A stretch of 64,000 bases of DNA from Flavobacteriales bacterium. Lineage in GTDB: Bacteria > Bacteroidota > Bacteroidia > Flavobacteriales_F > PHOS-HE28. The DNA lies in the NCBI GenBank assembly GCA_020635675.1, contig JACJZJ010000001.1:806001-870000 (forward strand). Reading direction: 5' to 3'. Of this stretch, positions 1 through 8,829 are shown piece by piece. The number at the start of each line of letters is the position of its first letter. Position 1 is the first letter of the stretch. The notes under the pieces were generated by a model. It saw only the letters and a program-made list of their open reading frames with translations. It ran no database searches and had not been told where the DNA came from. The position numbers and the translations under genes are program-made.

Positions 1-834
1 GTGGGCAGCGAAAGGGTGTTCGGCCTGTTGGACACCGAGGCCACGATCGATGATGCGGGTGCGGCCTCCACGGAGCATATCCGCGGAGAGATCCGCATCG
101 AAGGGCTTTGGTTCAGTTATGGCGACGTGGCGACGGGCACGCCGGACGGGGAAGTGGAGTGGGTCTTGAAGGGTGTCGACCTGGAGGTGGAGGCAGGCGA
201 AATGGTGGCCCTGGTGGGGGCAACGGGGTCCGGCAAGACCTCCCTGATCAATGTGCTCAGCCGCGCCTACGAATACCAGAAAGGCAGTGTCCTTGTCGAT
301 GGGCGTGAGATCAGGGAGTACCCATTGCAAGACCTCCGCAGGTGCATCTCAGTGGTGCTTCAGGATGTGTTCCTGTTCAGCGACACCGTGATCAACAACA
401 TCACATTGAACGATCCTTCCATCTCGCGGGACCAGGTGGTCGCCGCGGCGCGAAGCGTTGGTGCGCATGATTTCATCATGCGGCTGCCGGATGGGTATGA
501 CACCGATGTGCGTGAGCGGGGAGGGGTCCTTTCCGTGGGACAGCGTCAGCTGCTCTCCTTCATCCGCGCGATGGTGCACGATCCGCGCATCCTGGTGCTC
601 GACGAGGCCACCAGTTCCGTGGACAGCGCCAGCGAGCAGATGATCCAGGAAGCCACCGCGCTCATCACGGAGGGGCGTACGAGCATCGTGATCGCCCACC
701 GGCTGAGCACGATCCAGGATGCGGACCGGATCGTCGTGGTGGACAAGGGCCGGATCATCGAACAGGGCGACCACCAGGAACTCCTGGCGATGAACGGTGC
801 TTACAAGCGGCTGTACGACCTGCAGTTCCGCTAG
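1..834 (+). CDS. ABC exporter ATP-binding region (MsbA/multidrug type), 5'-truncated
   Basis: This is the C-terminal nucleotide-binding domain of an ABC exporter; the membrane part must lie left of the window, so the frame is open at base 1 and the apparent GTG start is not trusted. Visible motifs are Walker A GATGSGKT (residues 73-80), a Q-loop in SVVLQDVFLF, the signature LSVGQRQ (the usual SGG is here SVG), Walker B ILVLDEATSSVD and the switch histidine in IVIAHRLST. Domains of this type hydrolyse ATP to drive export of lipids or drugs across the inner membrane. It converges with uvrA with only 11 bases between the two stops. Substrate cannot be told from this part. Confidence 0.9.
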   Translation: MGSERVFGLLDTEATIDDAGAASTEHIRGEIRIEGLWFSYGDVATGTPDGEVEWVLKGVDLEVEAGEMVALVGATGSGKTSLINVLSRAYEYQKGSVLVDGREIREYPLQDLRRCISVVLQDVFLFSDTVINNITLNDPSISRDQVVAAARSVGAHDFIMRLPDGYDTDVRERGGVLSVGQRQLLSFIRAMVHDPRILVLDEATSSVDSASEQMIQEATALITEGRTSIVIAHRLSTIQDADRIVVVDKGRIIEQGDHQELLAMNGAYKRLYDLQFR

Positions 835-845
835 ACCTCCCGCGG

Positions 846-3632
846 TCAACGCGTGATCTTCGCGCGCAGGTATGCACCCGTGTACCCCTCCTTCTCCTCC
901 ATCAGTCCTTCTGGCGTTCCGCAGTAGACCACGGTTCCTCCGGCATCTCCGCCATCCGGGCCCAGGTCGATGACGTGGTCCGCGCATTTGATCACGTCCA
1001 TGTCGTGTTCGATCACGATCACGCTGTGACCGTTGGCGATCAGGGCCTCGAACGCGTCGAGCAGCTTGGCGGTGTCATGGAAATGGAGCCCGGTCGTGGG
1101 TTCGTCGAAGATGAAAAGCGTGGGTTTCTCATCGTGCCCTTTGATCAGGAACGAGGCGAGCTTGATGCGTTGGGCCTCGCCTCCGCTGAGGGTGCTGCTG
1201 CTCTGGCCGAGCTTCACATAGCCCAGACCGGTGCGTTGAAGGGGTAGGAGCTTCTGCACCACGCGTGAGCAGGCGGTCGGCCCTTCCGCCTGGGCCTGGA
1301 AGAAGGCGATCGCATCGTCCACCGTCAGATCGAGCACTTCCGCGATGTCCTTTCCCCCGAAGCGGACGTCCAGGATCTCGTCCTTGAATCGTTTGCCGTG
1401 GCACGCATCGCAACGAAGACGGATGTCGGCCATGAACTGCATTTCGATCTGCACTTCGCCCTCACCCTGGCACACTTCGCACCGGCCGCCATCGACATTG
1501 AACGAGAAGTAGGACGGTTTGTAACCGCGGACCTTCGACACGTCCTGGTCGCTGAAGAGCTGGCGGATATCATCATAGGCCTTCACATAGGTCACCGGAT
1601 TGCTTCGTGACGACCGGCCGATCGGGTCCTGGTCCACGAGCTCCACCGCCTGGACGCGTTTGATATCGCCCTCGAGCTGACGATGGGCACCGGGACGTTC
1701 GCCATAACCCTCCAGTTCCCGTCGCAGCAATGGATACAGGATCCGCTTGACCAGCGTGGTCTTGCCACTTCCGCTCACACCGGTGACCACCGTGAGCATG
1801 TGCAGCGGAAAGGTCACGTCGATGTCCTTCAGGTTGTTTTCCGAAGCCCCTCGCAGGACCAGCTTGTCCCGCACCGTGCGCCTTCGCGATGGCACCACGA
1901 TCCCGGCGCGGCCCGTCAGGTAGCACGCCGTCAGACCGTCGCTCTTCAGGAGTTCGGAATGCGTCCCGCTGAAGACGATCTCACCGCCATGCGATCCGGC
2001 CTCCGGGCCCATGTCGATGATCTGGTCGGCCGCGCGCATCACGTCCTCGTCATGTTCCACCACGATCACGGTATTGCCCAGGTCGCGAAGCCGCTTCAGC
2101 ACACCGATGAGCCTTTCCGTATCACGTGGATGCAGTCCGATGCTCGGCTCGTCGAGGATGTACATGCTTCCCACAAGGCTGCTTCCCAGGCTCGTGGCCA
2201 GGTCGATACGCTGGGTCTCCCCGCCACTGAGCGTATTGCTCCGACGGTCCAGGGTGAGATAACCCACCCCGACATCATCCAGGTATTGCAGCCGGTTGGT
2301 GATCTCCTTCAGCAACCGCTCCGCGATCCTGAGGTCATGCGCGCCGAGCTTCAGGTCACGGAACCATTCCAGGAGGTCGCGAATGGGCATGCGTGTCAGC
2401 TGTGCGACGTGGTGGTCGCCGACCTGTACATAGGAGGCCTCCTTGCGAAGCCGGGCACCTCCGCATTCCGGACAGGTCGTCTTCCCGCGGTAGCGGCTGG
2501 CCAGTACGCGGTACTGGATCTTGTAGCTCTTCTCCTCGACATACTTGAAGAAGGCATCGATGCCGCGCAGGCCTTTCGCTCCATGCCACAACAGTTCCCG
2601 TTGAGCGGACGTCAGGTCACGGTACGGGCGGTGCACGGGGAGGTCATGTTTTTCCGCGCGTTCGATGAAGGCATGCTTCCATTCCGACAACTTCTCCCCA
2701 CGCCAGGGGGCCACACAATCGTCGTAGATGCTGAGATGCGGGTCGGGGATCACCAGTTCGGGGTCAATGCCGATGATGCTGCCATAACCTTCGCAACGCG
2801 GACAGGCGCCCACGGGATCGTTGAAGCTGAAAAGGTTCGGTACGGGCTCTTCGAACACCATTCCGTCCAGCTCGAACCGGTCGTTGAAGTGGAGCCGCTT
2901 CGGCCTTCCCTTGGCATCCTCGCCCAGGAGCTCGCACACGCCCTGGCCTTCGAAGAATGCGGTCTCGGCGCTGTCCGCGGCCCGGCTGTCGTTCTCCGGG
3001 TCGTCCTTGACGACGCTGATTCGGTCGAGCACCAGATGCCAGTCCCCTTCGGGTATGTTCTTTTCCTTGAGAAGCTCCTCGATCCGGAGGACCGCTCCGC
3101 CATTGTGCACCCGGGCGTAGCCCTGCTGCCGAAGCACATCGAAGTGGATGGCCCTGTCGCGCCCCTCGGGGACGTGGATCGGGCAGAGCATCAACACCTG
3201 TGTTCCGGTGGGGAAGGAGTGAAGACCCGCGACAACGTCCTCCACGGTGTGTCGCTTCACCTCGCGGCCACTGACCGGAGAGATCGTGCGCCCGACGCGG
3301 GCGAAGAGCAGTTTCAGGTGATCATAGATCTCGGTGCTCGTTCCGACGGTCGAGCGCGGGTTCCGCGTCATCACCTTCTGTTCGATGGCAATGGCGGGAC
3401 TGATGCCCAGTATCCTGTCCACATCGGGTTTCTCGAGCCTCCCCATGAACTGACGGGCATAGCTGCTGAGGCTCTCGATGTATCGCCGTTGTCCCTCGGC
3501 GTAGAGCGTGTCGAAGGCCAGGCTGCTCTTGCCGCTTCCACTGAGCCCCGTGATCACCACAAACTTCCCGCGGGGGATGTCCACATCGATGTTCTTGAGA
3601 TTGTGGACCCGTGCACCCTGGACCCGGATCAT
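846..3632 (-). CDS. uvrA: Excinuclease ABC subunit A
   Basis: UvrA is the damage-sensing ATPase dimer of nucleotide excision repair, which loads UvrB on lesions. The protein has two ABC ATPase halves: Walker A GLSGSGKSS (residues 29-37) and GVSGSGKTT in the second half, signatures NTLSGGETQR and STLSGGEAQR, and zinc-finger cysteine pairs (CPRCEGYG, CPECGGARL, CEVCQGEG, CDACHGKR). I chose the ATG at 3632 because MIRVQGARVHNLKNI matches the usual UvrA N-terminus and gives 928 aa, close to the roughly 940 aa of E. coli UvrA. The frame stays open upstream to 3866, but that extension is proline- and basic-rich and overlaps promoter-like sequence. A TAACTTCG element lies 90 bases upstream. Confidence 0.97.
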   Translation of the reverse strand: MIRVQGARVHNLKNIDVDIPRGKFVVITGLSGSGKSSLAFDTLYAEGQRRYIESLSSYARQFMGRLEKPDVDRILGISPAIAIEQKVMTRNPRSTVGTSTEIYDHLKLLFARVGRTISPVSGREVKRHTVEDVVAGLHSFPTGTQVLMLCPIHVPEGRDRAIHFDVLRQQGYARVHNGGAVLRIEELLKEKNIPEGDWHLVLDRISVVKDDPENDSRAADSAETAFFEGQGVCELLGEDAKGRPKRLHFNDRFELDGMVFEEPVPNLFSFNDPVGACPRCEGYGSIIGIDPELVIPDPHLSIYDDCVAPWRGEKLSEWKHAFIERAEKHDLPVHRPYRDLTSAQRELLWHGAKGLRGIDAFFKYVEEKSYKIQYRVLASRYRGKTTCPECGGARLRKEASYVQVGDHHVAQLTRMPIRDLLEWFRDLKLGAHDLRIAERLLKEITNRLQYLDDVGVGYLTLDRRSNTLSGGETQRIDLATSLGSSLVGSMYILDEPSIGLHPRDTERLIGVLKRLRDLGNTVIVVEHDEDVMRAADQIIDMGPEAGSHGGEIVFSGTHSELLKSDGLTACYLTGRAGIVVPSRRRTVRDKLVLRGASENNLKDIDVTFPLHMLTVVTGVSGSGKTTLVKRILYPLLRRELEGYGERPGAHRQLEGDIKRVQAVELVDQDPIGRSSRSNPVTYVKAYDDIRQLFSDQDVSKVRGYKPSYFSFNVDGGRCEVCQGEGEVQIEMQFMADIRLRCDACHGKRFKDEILDVRFGGKDIAEVLDLTVDDAIAFFQAQAEGPTACSRVVQKLLPLQRTGLGYVKLGQSSSTLSGGEAQRIKLASFLIKGHDEKPTLFIFDEPTTGLHFHDTAKLLDAFEALIANGHSVIVIEHDMDVIKCADHVIDLGPDGGDAGGTVVYCGTPEGLMEEKEGYTGAYLRAKITR

Positions 3633-3722
3633 TCCGGGAACGCGGGACTTCGGCTTGTGTGACCGGCCGTTCGTTGCGGCGGCAGGGGTTCCGGTGCGGA
3701 CCTGGGCAGGCAAAGGAGGCGC

Positions 3723-3730
3723 GAAGTTAG
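3723..3730 (-). promoter_or_regulatory. Putative -7 element TAACTTCG for uvrA
   Basis: On the minus strand it reads TAACTTCG, seven of eight positions of the Bacteroidota -7 consensus TAnnTTTG. It lies about 90 bases before the chosen uvrA start. Similar TAACTT elements precede the genes starting at 51392 and 54039. Confidence 0.4.
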
Positions 3731-3763
3731 GGAGCGGTGGGGCCTCCGAATACGCGGATGACC

Positions 3764-3771
3764 TATCTTTG
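3764..3771 (+). promoter_or_regulatory. Putative -7 element TATCTTTG for the sigma-factor gene
   Basis: A perfect TAnnTTTG match on the plus strand, 187 bases before the sigma-factor ATG. No clear -33 TTG is visible at the usual spacing, so this rests on the -7 element alone. If used, it gives a long 5' leader, unlike most promoters in this window. Confidence 0.35.
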
Positions 3772-3958
3772 GGATGGACAAGGCAATTCCACCCCCTGGT
3801 CGCACAATATGGGTCCCGGGGCAGCGTTAACGGAAGAGGCCAAGTCCTCATTCCGTAGAAAGACACCCGGCCCCAGGCCCCGAAAAACGAAGGTTAGCAT
3901 CGCATAGACCTCTACCCCACCAAGTCGATCCGCTTTAACGGACCCAAAAGGGAAGGTC

Positions 3959-4546
3959 ATGCTAACCAAGGTGCTCAACGACACGGAGCTCGTCCGCCAC
4001 TATCTGGAAGGGAACGAGCATGCATTCGAGATCCTGCTGCAGCGTCACAAGCGCAAGGTGTGGAGCCACATCTACCTCATGGTACGCGACCGTGAGACCA
4101 CAGAGGACCTCTTCCAGGAGGCCTTCATCAAGGTGGTGCACACCCTGAAGGAGGGGAAGTACAATGAGGAGGGCAAGTTCCTCCCCTGGGTGATGCGGAT
4201 CGCGCACAACCTGGTGATCGACCATTTCCGCCGGAACAAGAAGATGCCGCTGGTGCGCAGCAACGACGACCACGATGTGTTCGCCACCATCGCACAGCCC
4301 GGCAAGAACGTCGAGCAGCGCATGGTGAACGTGCAGATCGACGACGACGTGCGGAAGCTCATCGACCATCTGCCGGAAGAACAACGCGAGGTGGTCATCA
4401 TGCGCACCTACATGGGGATGAGCTTCAAGGAGATCGCCGAACAGACCGACGTGAGCATCAACACCGCACTGGGCCGCATGCGCTATGCCCTGATCAACAT
4501 GCGGAAGCTCATCAAGAAACACGACATCCACCTGGAACGCGCATAA
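3959..4546 (+). CDS. RNA polymerase sigma-70 family factor, ECF-like
   Basis: A 195-aa sigma factor with region 2 at about residues 20-95 (DLFQEAFIKV at 50-59, FLPWVMRIAHNLVIDHFRR at 74-92) and region 4 at about 135-185, containing the helix-turn-helix around MSFKEIAEQTDVSINTALGRMRYAL. Size and two-domain layout fit ECF or group 4 factors, which steer RNA polymerase to a subset of promoters. No anti-sigma gene is adjacent, so it is not a classical sigma/anti-sigma pair. My recollection is that a sigma factor in the uvrA to nth neighbourhood recurs in Bacteroidota. It ends shortly before a strong hairpin terminator, so it is probably monocistronic. Confidence 0.93.
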   Translation: MLTKVLNDTELVRHYLEGNEHAFEILLQRHKRKVWSHIYLMVRDRETTEDLFQEAFIKVVHTLKEGKYNEEGKFLPWVMRIAHNLVIDHFRRNKKMPLVRSNDDHDVFATIAQPGKNVEQRMVNVQIDDDVRKLIDHLPEEQREVVIMRTYMGMSFKEIAEQTDVSINTALGRMRYALINMRKLIKKHDIHLERA

Positions 4547-4569
4547 GGAACACCAGGTGCATGCCCAGG

Positions 4570-4600
4570 AACGCCGGCCCGTAAGCCGGCGTTCATTTTT
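4570..4600 (+). terminator. Rho-independent terminator after the sigma gene
   Basis: A perfect 9-bp stem, AACGCCGGC (4570-4578) and GCCGGCGTT (4585-4593), with loop CCGTAA, followed by CATTTTT. It begins 24 bases after the sigma-factor stop. Confidence 0.85.
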
Positions 4601-4681
4601 ACCCACTTCGGGGGAGGGGCGTGCAATACGCGGCTGGTGGCCGGCGTTCTTCAGCCATCACACACACCAACCCAACGGTAC

Positions 4682-4852
4682 ATGACCCATACTACTCCCC
4701 GGAAACGCTCTTCCCGCGCGGTGCGCCGCCCCAGCCTCGATCTTGAGCCTGGTCCACGAACGGCCACCATCACGGCCATTCTGAACTACAGCAAGGCGTT
4801 GAAGGTGGTCGAAGCCCCGCCGGTGGGCACGATCGCCATGGTCTTGAATTGA
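4682..4852 (+). CDS. Small basic protein between sigma factor and nth (56 aa)
   Basis: The frame starting MTHTTPRKRSSRAVRR encodes 56 residues: an Arg/Lys-rich N-terminus, then TATITAILNYSKALKVV and a hydrophobic end GTIAMVLN. I recognise the ILNYSKAL-type core as resembling short hypothetical proteins found near sigma/nth genes in Bacteroidota, but no function is known to me. ATG 4682 is preferred over the in-frame start at 4637 because the extra residues look non-coding. It lies downstream of the sigma terminator, so it needs its own promoter, which I do not see. It ends 38 bases before the nth stop on the other strand. Confidence 0.6.
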   Translation: MTHTTPRKRSSRAVRRPSLDLEPGPRTATITAILNYSKALKVVEAPPVGTIAMVLN

Positions 4853-4877
4853 CCGGAACCACCTTTTCAACAAGTGC

Positions 4878-4900
4878 AGCCTCCTGAGGATCAGGGGGCT
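4878..4900. terminator. Hairpin between the converging small gene and nth
   Basis: Near-perfect inverted repeat AGCCTCCTG / CAGGGGGCT with loop AGGAT, overlapping the nth stop codon. It could end transcripts from both sides, but no strong T-run follows, so confidence is moderate. Confidence 0.45.
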
Positions 4901-5550
4901 GTATTGCTCTTGGCTCGATCGAACATCGCGCGCCGCCCGATCACCGAGCAGATCGGACACTTCCGCGGATCATGGCACTTGGCCGGGCAGTACTCCCTGC
5001 CGAAATAGATCATCTGCAGGTGCAGGTCGGCCCATTTTTCCCGAGGAAAAAGCTTCTTCAGGTCGGCCTCTGTGTGTTCCACGTTTCTCCCGTTGCTCAG
5101 GGTCCACCGCCAGGCAAGCCGATGGATGTGGGTGTCCACGGGGAAGGCGGGTACGCCGAACGCCTGCACCATCACCACGCTGGCGGTCTTGTGGCCCACC
5201 GATGGAAGTGCTTCCAGGGCCATGATGGAATCAGGCACCTCTCCATCGTACTTCTCCAGAAGGATCTCCGACAGGCCGTGGATCCCCTTCGCCTTGGCCG
5301 GGGCCAGGCCGCAGGGCCGGATGATGTCCTCGATCTCGTCCACCCGCAGTTTCACCATCTGTCCCGGCGTGCGGGCCTTTCTGAACAAGAGGGGGGCGAT
5401 CTCGTTCACCTTCTTGTCCGTGCATTGGGCACTGAGCACCACTGCGACGAGCAGGGTGTAGGGGTCCTGATGGTGGAGCGGAATGGAAGGGCGCGGATAC
5501 AGGTCCGCCAGCTTCCGAGCGGCGAAGGCGGCTTTTTCCTTCCTGCTCAT
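4891..5550 (-). CDS. nth: Endonuclease III (DNA glycosylase/AP lyase)
   Basis: Base-excision repair glycosylase removing oxidised pyrimidines. The 219-aa product from ATG 5550 (MSRKEKAAFAARKL) matches the usual length of about 211 aa; in-frame starts farther upstream would run into the divergent peptidase promoter. The helix-hairpin-helix LPSVGHKTASVVM carries the catalytic lysine, and PVDTHIHR carries the catalytic aspartate. The C-terminal cluster region reads YCPAKCHDPRKCPIC and then SVIGRRAMF: the spacing differs from the classical C-x6-C-x2-C-x5-C, and the last cysteine is missing, so a standard 4Fe-4S cluster is doubtful. It is divergent from the M1 peptidase. Confidence 0.95.
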   Translation of the reverse strand: MSRKEKAAFAARKLADLYPRPSIPLHHQDPYTLLVAVVLSAQCTDKKVNEIAPLLFRKARTPGQMVKLRVDEIEDIIRPCGLAPAKAKGIHGLSEILLEKYDGEVPDSIMALEALPSVGHKTASVVMVQAFGVPAFPVDTHIHRLAWRWTLSNGRNVEHTEADLKKLFPREKWADLHLQMIYFGREYCPAKCHDPRKCPICSVIGRRAMFDRAKSNTAP

Positions 5551-5639
5551 CGTGTTGGATGCGGAGCGGCGGATGGTCATCGGGGCGAAGATCGGGACCC
5601 GGGCAATGGACCCGTTCGACATGGACCGTTGCATCCGCC

Positions 5640-5647
5640 TACTTTCG
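5640..5647 (+). promoter_or_regulatory. -7-like element TACTTTCG abutting the peptidase ATG
   Basis: TACTTTCG matches TAnnTTTG at seven of eight positions and is followed after only 5 bases (CCACC) by the ATG at 5653. This geometry predicts transcription starting at or next to the start codon. Confidence 0.5.
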
Positions 5648-5652
5648 CCACC

Positions 5653-7926
5653 ATGCCTCCGAAGTATGCTCCCGTCCTGTTGGCCGGTCTGACCCTCGCG
5701 TCCGCCGTCGCCCAGGACAACGGTCCTGGTCATGGGCGATTCCAGCAGATGATCGCCGAATGGCCCACGCCGAACGAATACCGGACGGCCAGCGGCGCTC
5801 CAGGCCACGCCTACTGGCAGCAGAAGGTGGACTATGACATGCACGTCACGATCGACGATGCCACGCAGAAGCTCACGGGTGAAGAGACGATCACCTATCG
5901 CAACAACAGCCCGGATGGGCTGGACTACCTGTGGCTCCAGTTGGACCAGGACCTCTGGGTGCCGGGGAGTGATGCGGAAATGACCACGCCCGGACGCATC
6001 GGTGACAGCATCCCGATCGCGCGACTCCGGAACTACAGCTTCATTTATGTGGGTGGCTTCCGGATCACGGCGGTGAGGGACGGTGGCGGAAGGGACCTTG
6101 ATCATACAGTGAACGGCACGATGATGCGGGTCGATCTGCCCCACACTCTGGCCCCCGGGCGGTCGTTCGTGTTCCACATCGATTGGTGGTATCCGATCAA
6201 CGACCGGTTGAAGGTGGGTGGACGCAGCGGCTGGGAATACTTCCCCGAGGATGGGAACTACATCTATGCGATGGCGCAGTTCTACCCGCGTCTATGTGCC
6301 TACAACGACTATGAGGGCTGGCAGAACAAGCAGTTCCTCGGCCGCGGAGAGTTCACACTGGAATTTGGCGACTTCAAGGTGGCCATCACCGTGCCGGCGG
6401 ACCATATCGTGGGTGCCACCGGTGAATTGCAGAACGCCTCCAGCGTGCTCACGCCGGAGCAACGCAGCCGGTTGGAAAGGGCCCGCAGCGCATCCCGGCC
6501 ATTGATGATCGTGACGGAGGACGAAGCGCACATCTCGGAGAAGAAAAAGGCCACGGACACCAGGACCTGGGTGTTCAAGGCGGGCCAGGTCCGCGACTTC
6601 GCCTTCGCCAGCAGCCGCAAGTTCCTGTGGGACGGCATGGACCAGACCGTGGGTGATCACCATGTCCTGTGCATGAGCTTCTATCCGGGCGAAGCCGACC
6701 CGCTCTGGGGACAGTACAGCACGCGCGCCGTGGCCCATGCGATCAAGACCTACAGCAAGTACAGCATCGATTATCCCTACCCGGTCGCCCAGAGCATCCA
6801 TACCGACCGCATGGGCATGGAGTATCCGATGATCTGTTTCAACGGAGTGCGTCCGGAAAAGGACGGCACCTACTCCGAGGAGGCGAAGCTGGGTTTGATC
6901 AAGGTCGTGATCCACGAGGTCGGCCACAACTTCTTCCCGATGGTCATCAACAGCGACGAGCGCCAATGGGCCTGGCAGGACGAGGGCTTCAACACCTTTT
7001 TGGAGACGCTGACCTATCAGGAATGGGACCGGGACATGCCGATCTACCGCGGCACGCCGCTCACGGCAAGCGCCTACATGAAGGGTGATCGGTCGAAGCG
7101 CGTGCCGATCATGACCGGTTCCGACGAGATCCCGGAACTGCACGACTCGCAATACAACAAGACCGCCGCCGGGCTGAACATCCTGCGGGAGACCATCATG
7201 GGGCGCGCGCTGTTCGACAAGGCCTTCCACACCTATTGCCAGCGGTGGCTGTTCAAGCATCCCACGCCGTGGGACTTCTTCCGCACGATGGAGGATGCCA
7301 GCGCGATGGACCTCGACTGGTTCTGGCGCGGTTGGTTCTACACCACCGAACCCGTGGACCTGAGCATCGACCATGTGCGTTGCGTGAAGGCCGATCCGAA
7401 CAACAGGTCCGAGCCGAGAAAGATCCCACCCACGCTCACGCACGAACGGAACCTCAAGGACGTGCCGCAGACCGTGGTGGAACGTGACCCCGGTTCGCGG
7501 GATTTCTATGACAACGCGAAGGACGCCGCAGCGCTTCCCATCGATGGCATGGCCGGCTGGTCCGCCGAGGAGCGCGCGGCCCTCGCGGACGCGCCCTATC
7601 TCTATGAGGTCACCTTCTCCAACAAGGGCGGCATGCCGATGCCCCTGATCGTCCAATGGACCTATGCCGATGGCACCACGGAGGTCGACCGGATCCCCGC
7701 GCTGGTCTGGCGGATGGAGGACACCTTCACGCGCGTCTTTGCCAAGTTGAAAGAGGTCACCGACATCCAGCTCGATCCCGATCTGGAGACCGCCGATATC
7801 GATACCGGCAACAACGTGTGGCATGGACCACTGAAGCCTGAAGCGATCAAGGTGTTCAAGGAACGGTCGATCGAGCAGAGCAATCCGATGCGGGAGGCGA
7901 AGAAGCGCGGGAGAGCCGGCAATTGA
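5653..7926 (+). CDS. Secreted M1-family zinc metallopeptidase
   Basis: 757-aa aminopeptidase-like enzyme. Starting at ATG 5653 gives a signal peptide (PVLLAGLTLASAVAQ); the open frame extends far upstream but only antisense to nth. The M1 zinc site is complete: HEVGH at residues 421-425 with the third ligand glutamate 18 residues later at 444 (QDEGFNTFLE). The upstream MGMEYPM corresponds to the GAMEN exopeptidase motif. The N-terminal beta-domain typical of M1 enzymes (IDDATQKLTGEETITYRNN) is present. It probably trims peptides in the periplasm or outside the cell. No sorting domain is seen at its basic C-terminus. Confidence 0.93.
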   Translation: MPPKYAPVLLAGLTLASAVAQDNGPGHGRFQQMIAEWPTPNEYRTASGAPGHAYWQQKVDYDMHVTIDDATQKLTGEETITYRNNSPDGLDYLWLQLDQDLWVPGSDAEMTTPGRIGDSIPIARLRNYSFIYVGGFRITAVRDGGGRDLDHTVNGTMMRVDLPHTLAPGRSFVFHIDWWYPINDRLKVGGRSGWEYFPEDGNYIYAMAQFYPRLCAYNDYEGWQNKQFLGRGEFTLEFGDFKVAITVPADHIVGATGELQNASSVLTPEQRSRLERARSASRPLMIVTEDEAHISEKKKATDTRTWVFKAGQVRDFAFASSRKFLWDGMDQTVGDHHVLCMSFYPGEADPLWGQYSTRAVAHAIKTYSKYSIDYPYPVAQSIHTDRMGMEYPMICFNGVRPEKDGTYSEEAKLGLIKVVIHEVGHNFFPMVINSDERQWAWQDEGFNTFLETLTYQEWDRDMPIYRGTPLTASAYMKGDRSKRVPIMTGSDEIPELHDSQYNKTAAGLNILRETIMGRALFDKAFHTYCQRWLFKHPTPWDFFRTMEDASAMDLDWFWRGWFYTTEPVDLSIDHVRCVKADPNNRSEPRKIPPTLTHERNLKDVPQTVVERDPGSRDFYDNAKDAAALPIDGMAGWSAEERAALADAPYLYEVTFSNKGGMPMPLIVQWTYADGTTEVDRIPALVWRMEDTFTRVFAKLKEVTDIQLDPDLETADIDTGNNVWHGPLKPEAIKVFKERSIEQSNPMREAKKRGRAGN

Positions 7927-7965
7927 CGGCGGCGCAGCATCTCGTTGTGACCTCCGCGGCGGGCC

Positions 7966-8829
7966 TCACCCCACCACCCACAACCGTTCCCGCTCCAGTC
8001 GGAAGCGGATCTCCTTGCCGATCTCCACCGGTTCGCCATCCAAATGGGCAAGGAGGCCATCCTGATGCACCTGCGCTTCCCGGCAGGGAATGCTGCGGAT
8101 GTGCTTCGAGCGGTCCGCGCGGCCGGTATACACATCGAAGAAGGCTTTCACCAGAGCGGGTAGCGGAGGTTTCGCCACCAGTTGCAATTCAGCCATGCCG
8201 TCGTCGGGCACCGAGCGTGGGCTGATGATCGCGCCGTTCCCGAACTCGCGCGAGTTGCAGAACACCAGCATCAATACCTGCGACTCGGAGGTCTCCTGGT
8301 TCGCCTTCACCACCACGCGCATCGGCTGGGCACCAAGGATCTCCTTGAGGATGATCCGCATGTAGGTCCACAGGCCACGGCCTGCGCTGCGGTCGAAGTC
8401 GTATGCCACACGCGCGTCGAAACCGATCCCCGCGGTGCCGAGGAAGTGCCGGTCGTTCAGGTAGCAGATGTCCACTGCCCTTGCGGGTGCCGTGAACGCA
8501 TGTGCGAGCGCGACCTCCGGCTTCAGGGAAAGGCCCAGTGAACGCGCATACCCGTTGCCGGAGCCCATCGCCACGACACCCAGGGGGACCTTGGTGTCTA
8601 TCAGGCCGCCCGCCACGGCGTTCAATGTGCCATCGCCACCCACGGCGATCACGCGATCGGCCCCATGTGCGATCGCCTCGCGGGTGAACCGCTCCCCATC
8701 GCCGCTGCTGTTGATCGTACGCACGGTCAGTTCGTGGCCATCCGAGGTGGCGAGCCGGTGGGCATGGTCCACCACCAATGGCGCCCGACGTTTGCCGGAT
8801 AGCGGATTGACGACCACGGTGATCTTCAT
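7966..8829 (-). CDS. Diacylglycerol/lipid kinase (DgkB/YegS type)
   Basis: 287-aa soluble lipid kinase. The N-terminal catalytic domain shows VVNPLSGK, the ATP-binding GGDGT at residues 64-68 and GVVAMGSGNGYARSLG; the C-terminal half matches the beta-sandwich with LMLVFCNSREFGNGAIISPRS and HLDGEPVEIG. Such kinases phosphorylate diacylglycerol or related lipids at the inner membrane. Its ATG overlaps the stop of the upstream transferase gene in an ATGA junction, indicating translational coupling. The pairing suggests it re-phosphorylates diacylglycerol released by the transferase, but the lipid substrate is inferred. Confidence 0.9.
   Translation of the reverse strand: MKITVVVNPLSGKRRAPLVVDHAHRLATSDGHELTVRTINSSGDGERFTREAIAHGADRVIAVGGDGTLNAVAGGLIDTKVPLGVVAMGSGNGYARSLGLSLKPEVALAHAFTAPARAVDICYLNDRHFLGTAGIGFDARVAYDFDRSAGRGLWTYMRIILKEILGAQPMRVVVKANQETSESQVLMLVFCNSREFGNGAIISPRSVPDDGMAELQLVAKPPLPALVKAFFDVYTGRADRSKHIRSIPCREAQVHQDGLLAHLDGEPVEIGKEIRFRLERERLWVVG

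Larger units (their letters stand above)
3633..3958. other. Divergent intergenic region uvrA / sigma factor
   Basis: This 326-base gap holds no convincing gene. It contains promoter-like elements for both directions: TAACTTCG at 3723-3730 reading toward uvrA and TATCTTTG at 3764-3771 reading toward the sigma factor. The uvrA frame remains open across most of it, so a longer UvrA N-terminus, for example from a TTG, cannot be fully excluded. Confidence 0.5.

Noticed and set aside
1683..3662. 659-aa open frame on the plus strand antisense to uvrA
   Set aside because: It lies wholly opposite the well-supported uvrA gene, has no family motifs and looks like a GC-rich shadow frame.
6292..7824. 510-aa open frame on the minus strand
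   Set aside because: Antisense to the M1 peptidase, which has clear catalytic motifs; the frame is His/Val/Gly-rich without any recognisable domain.
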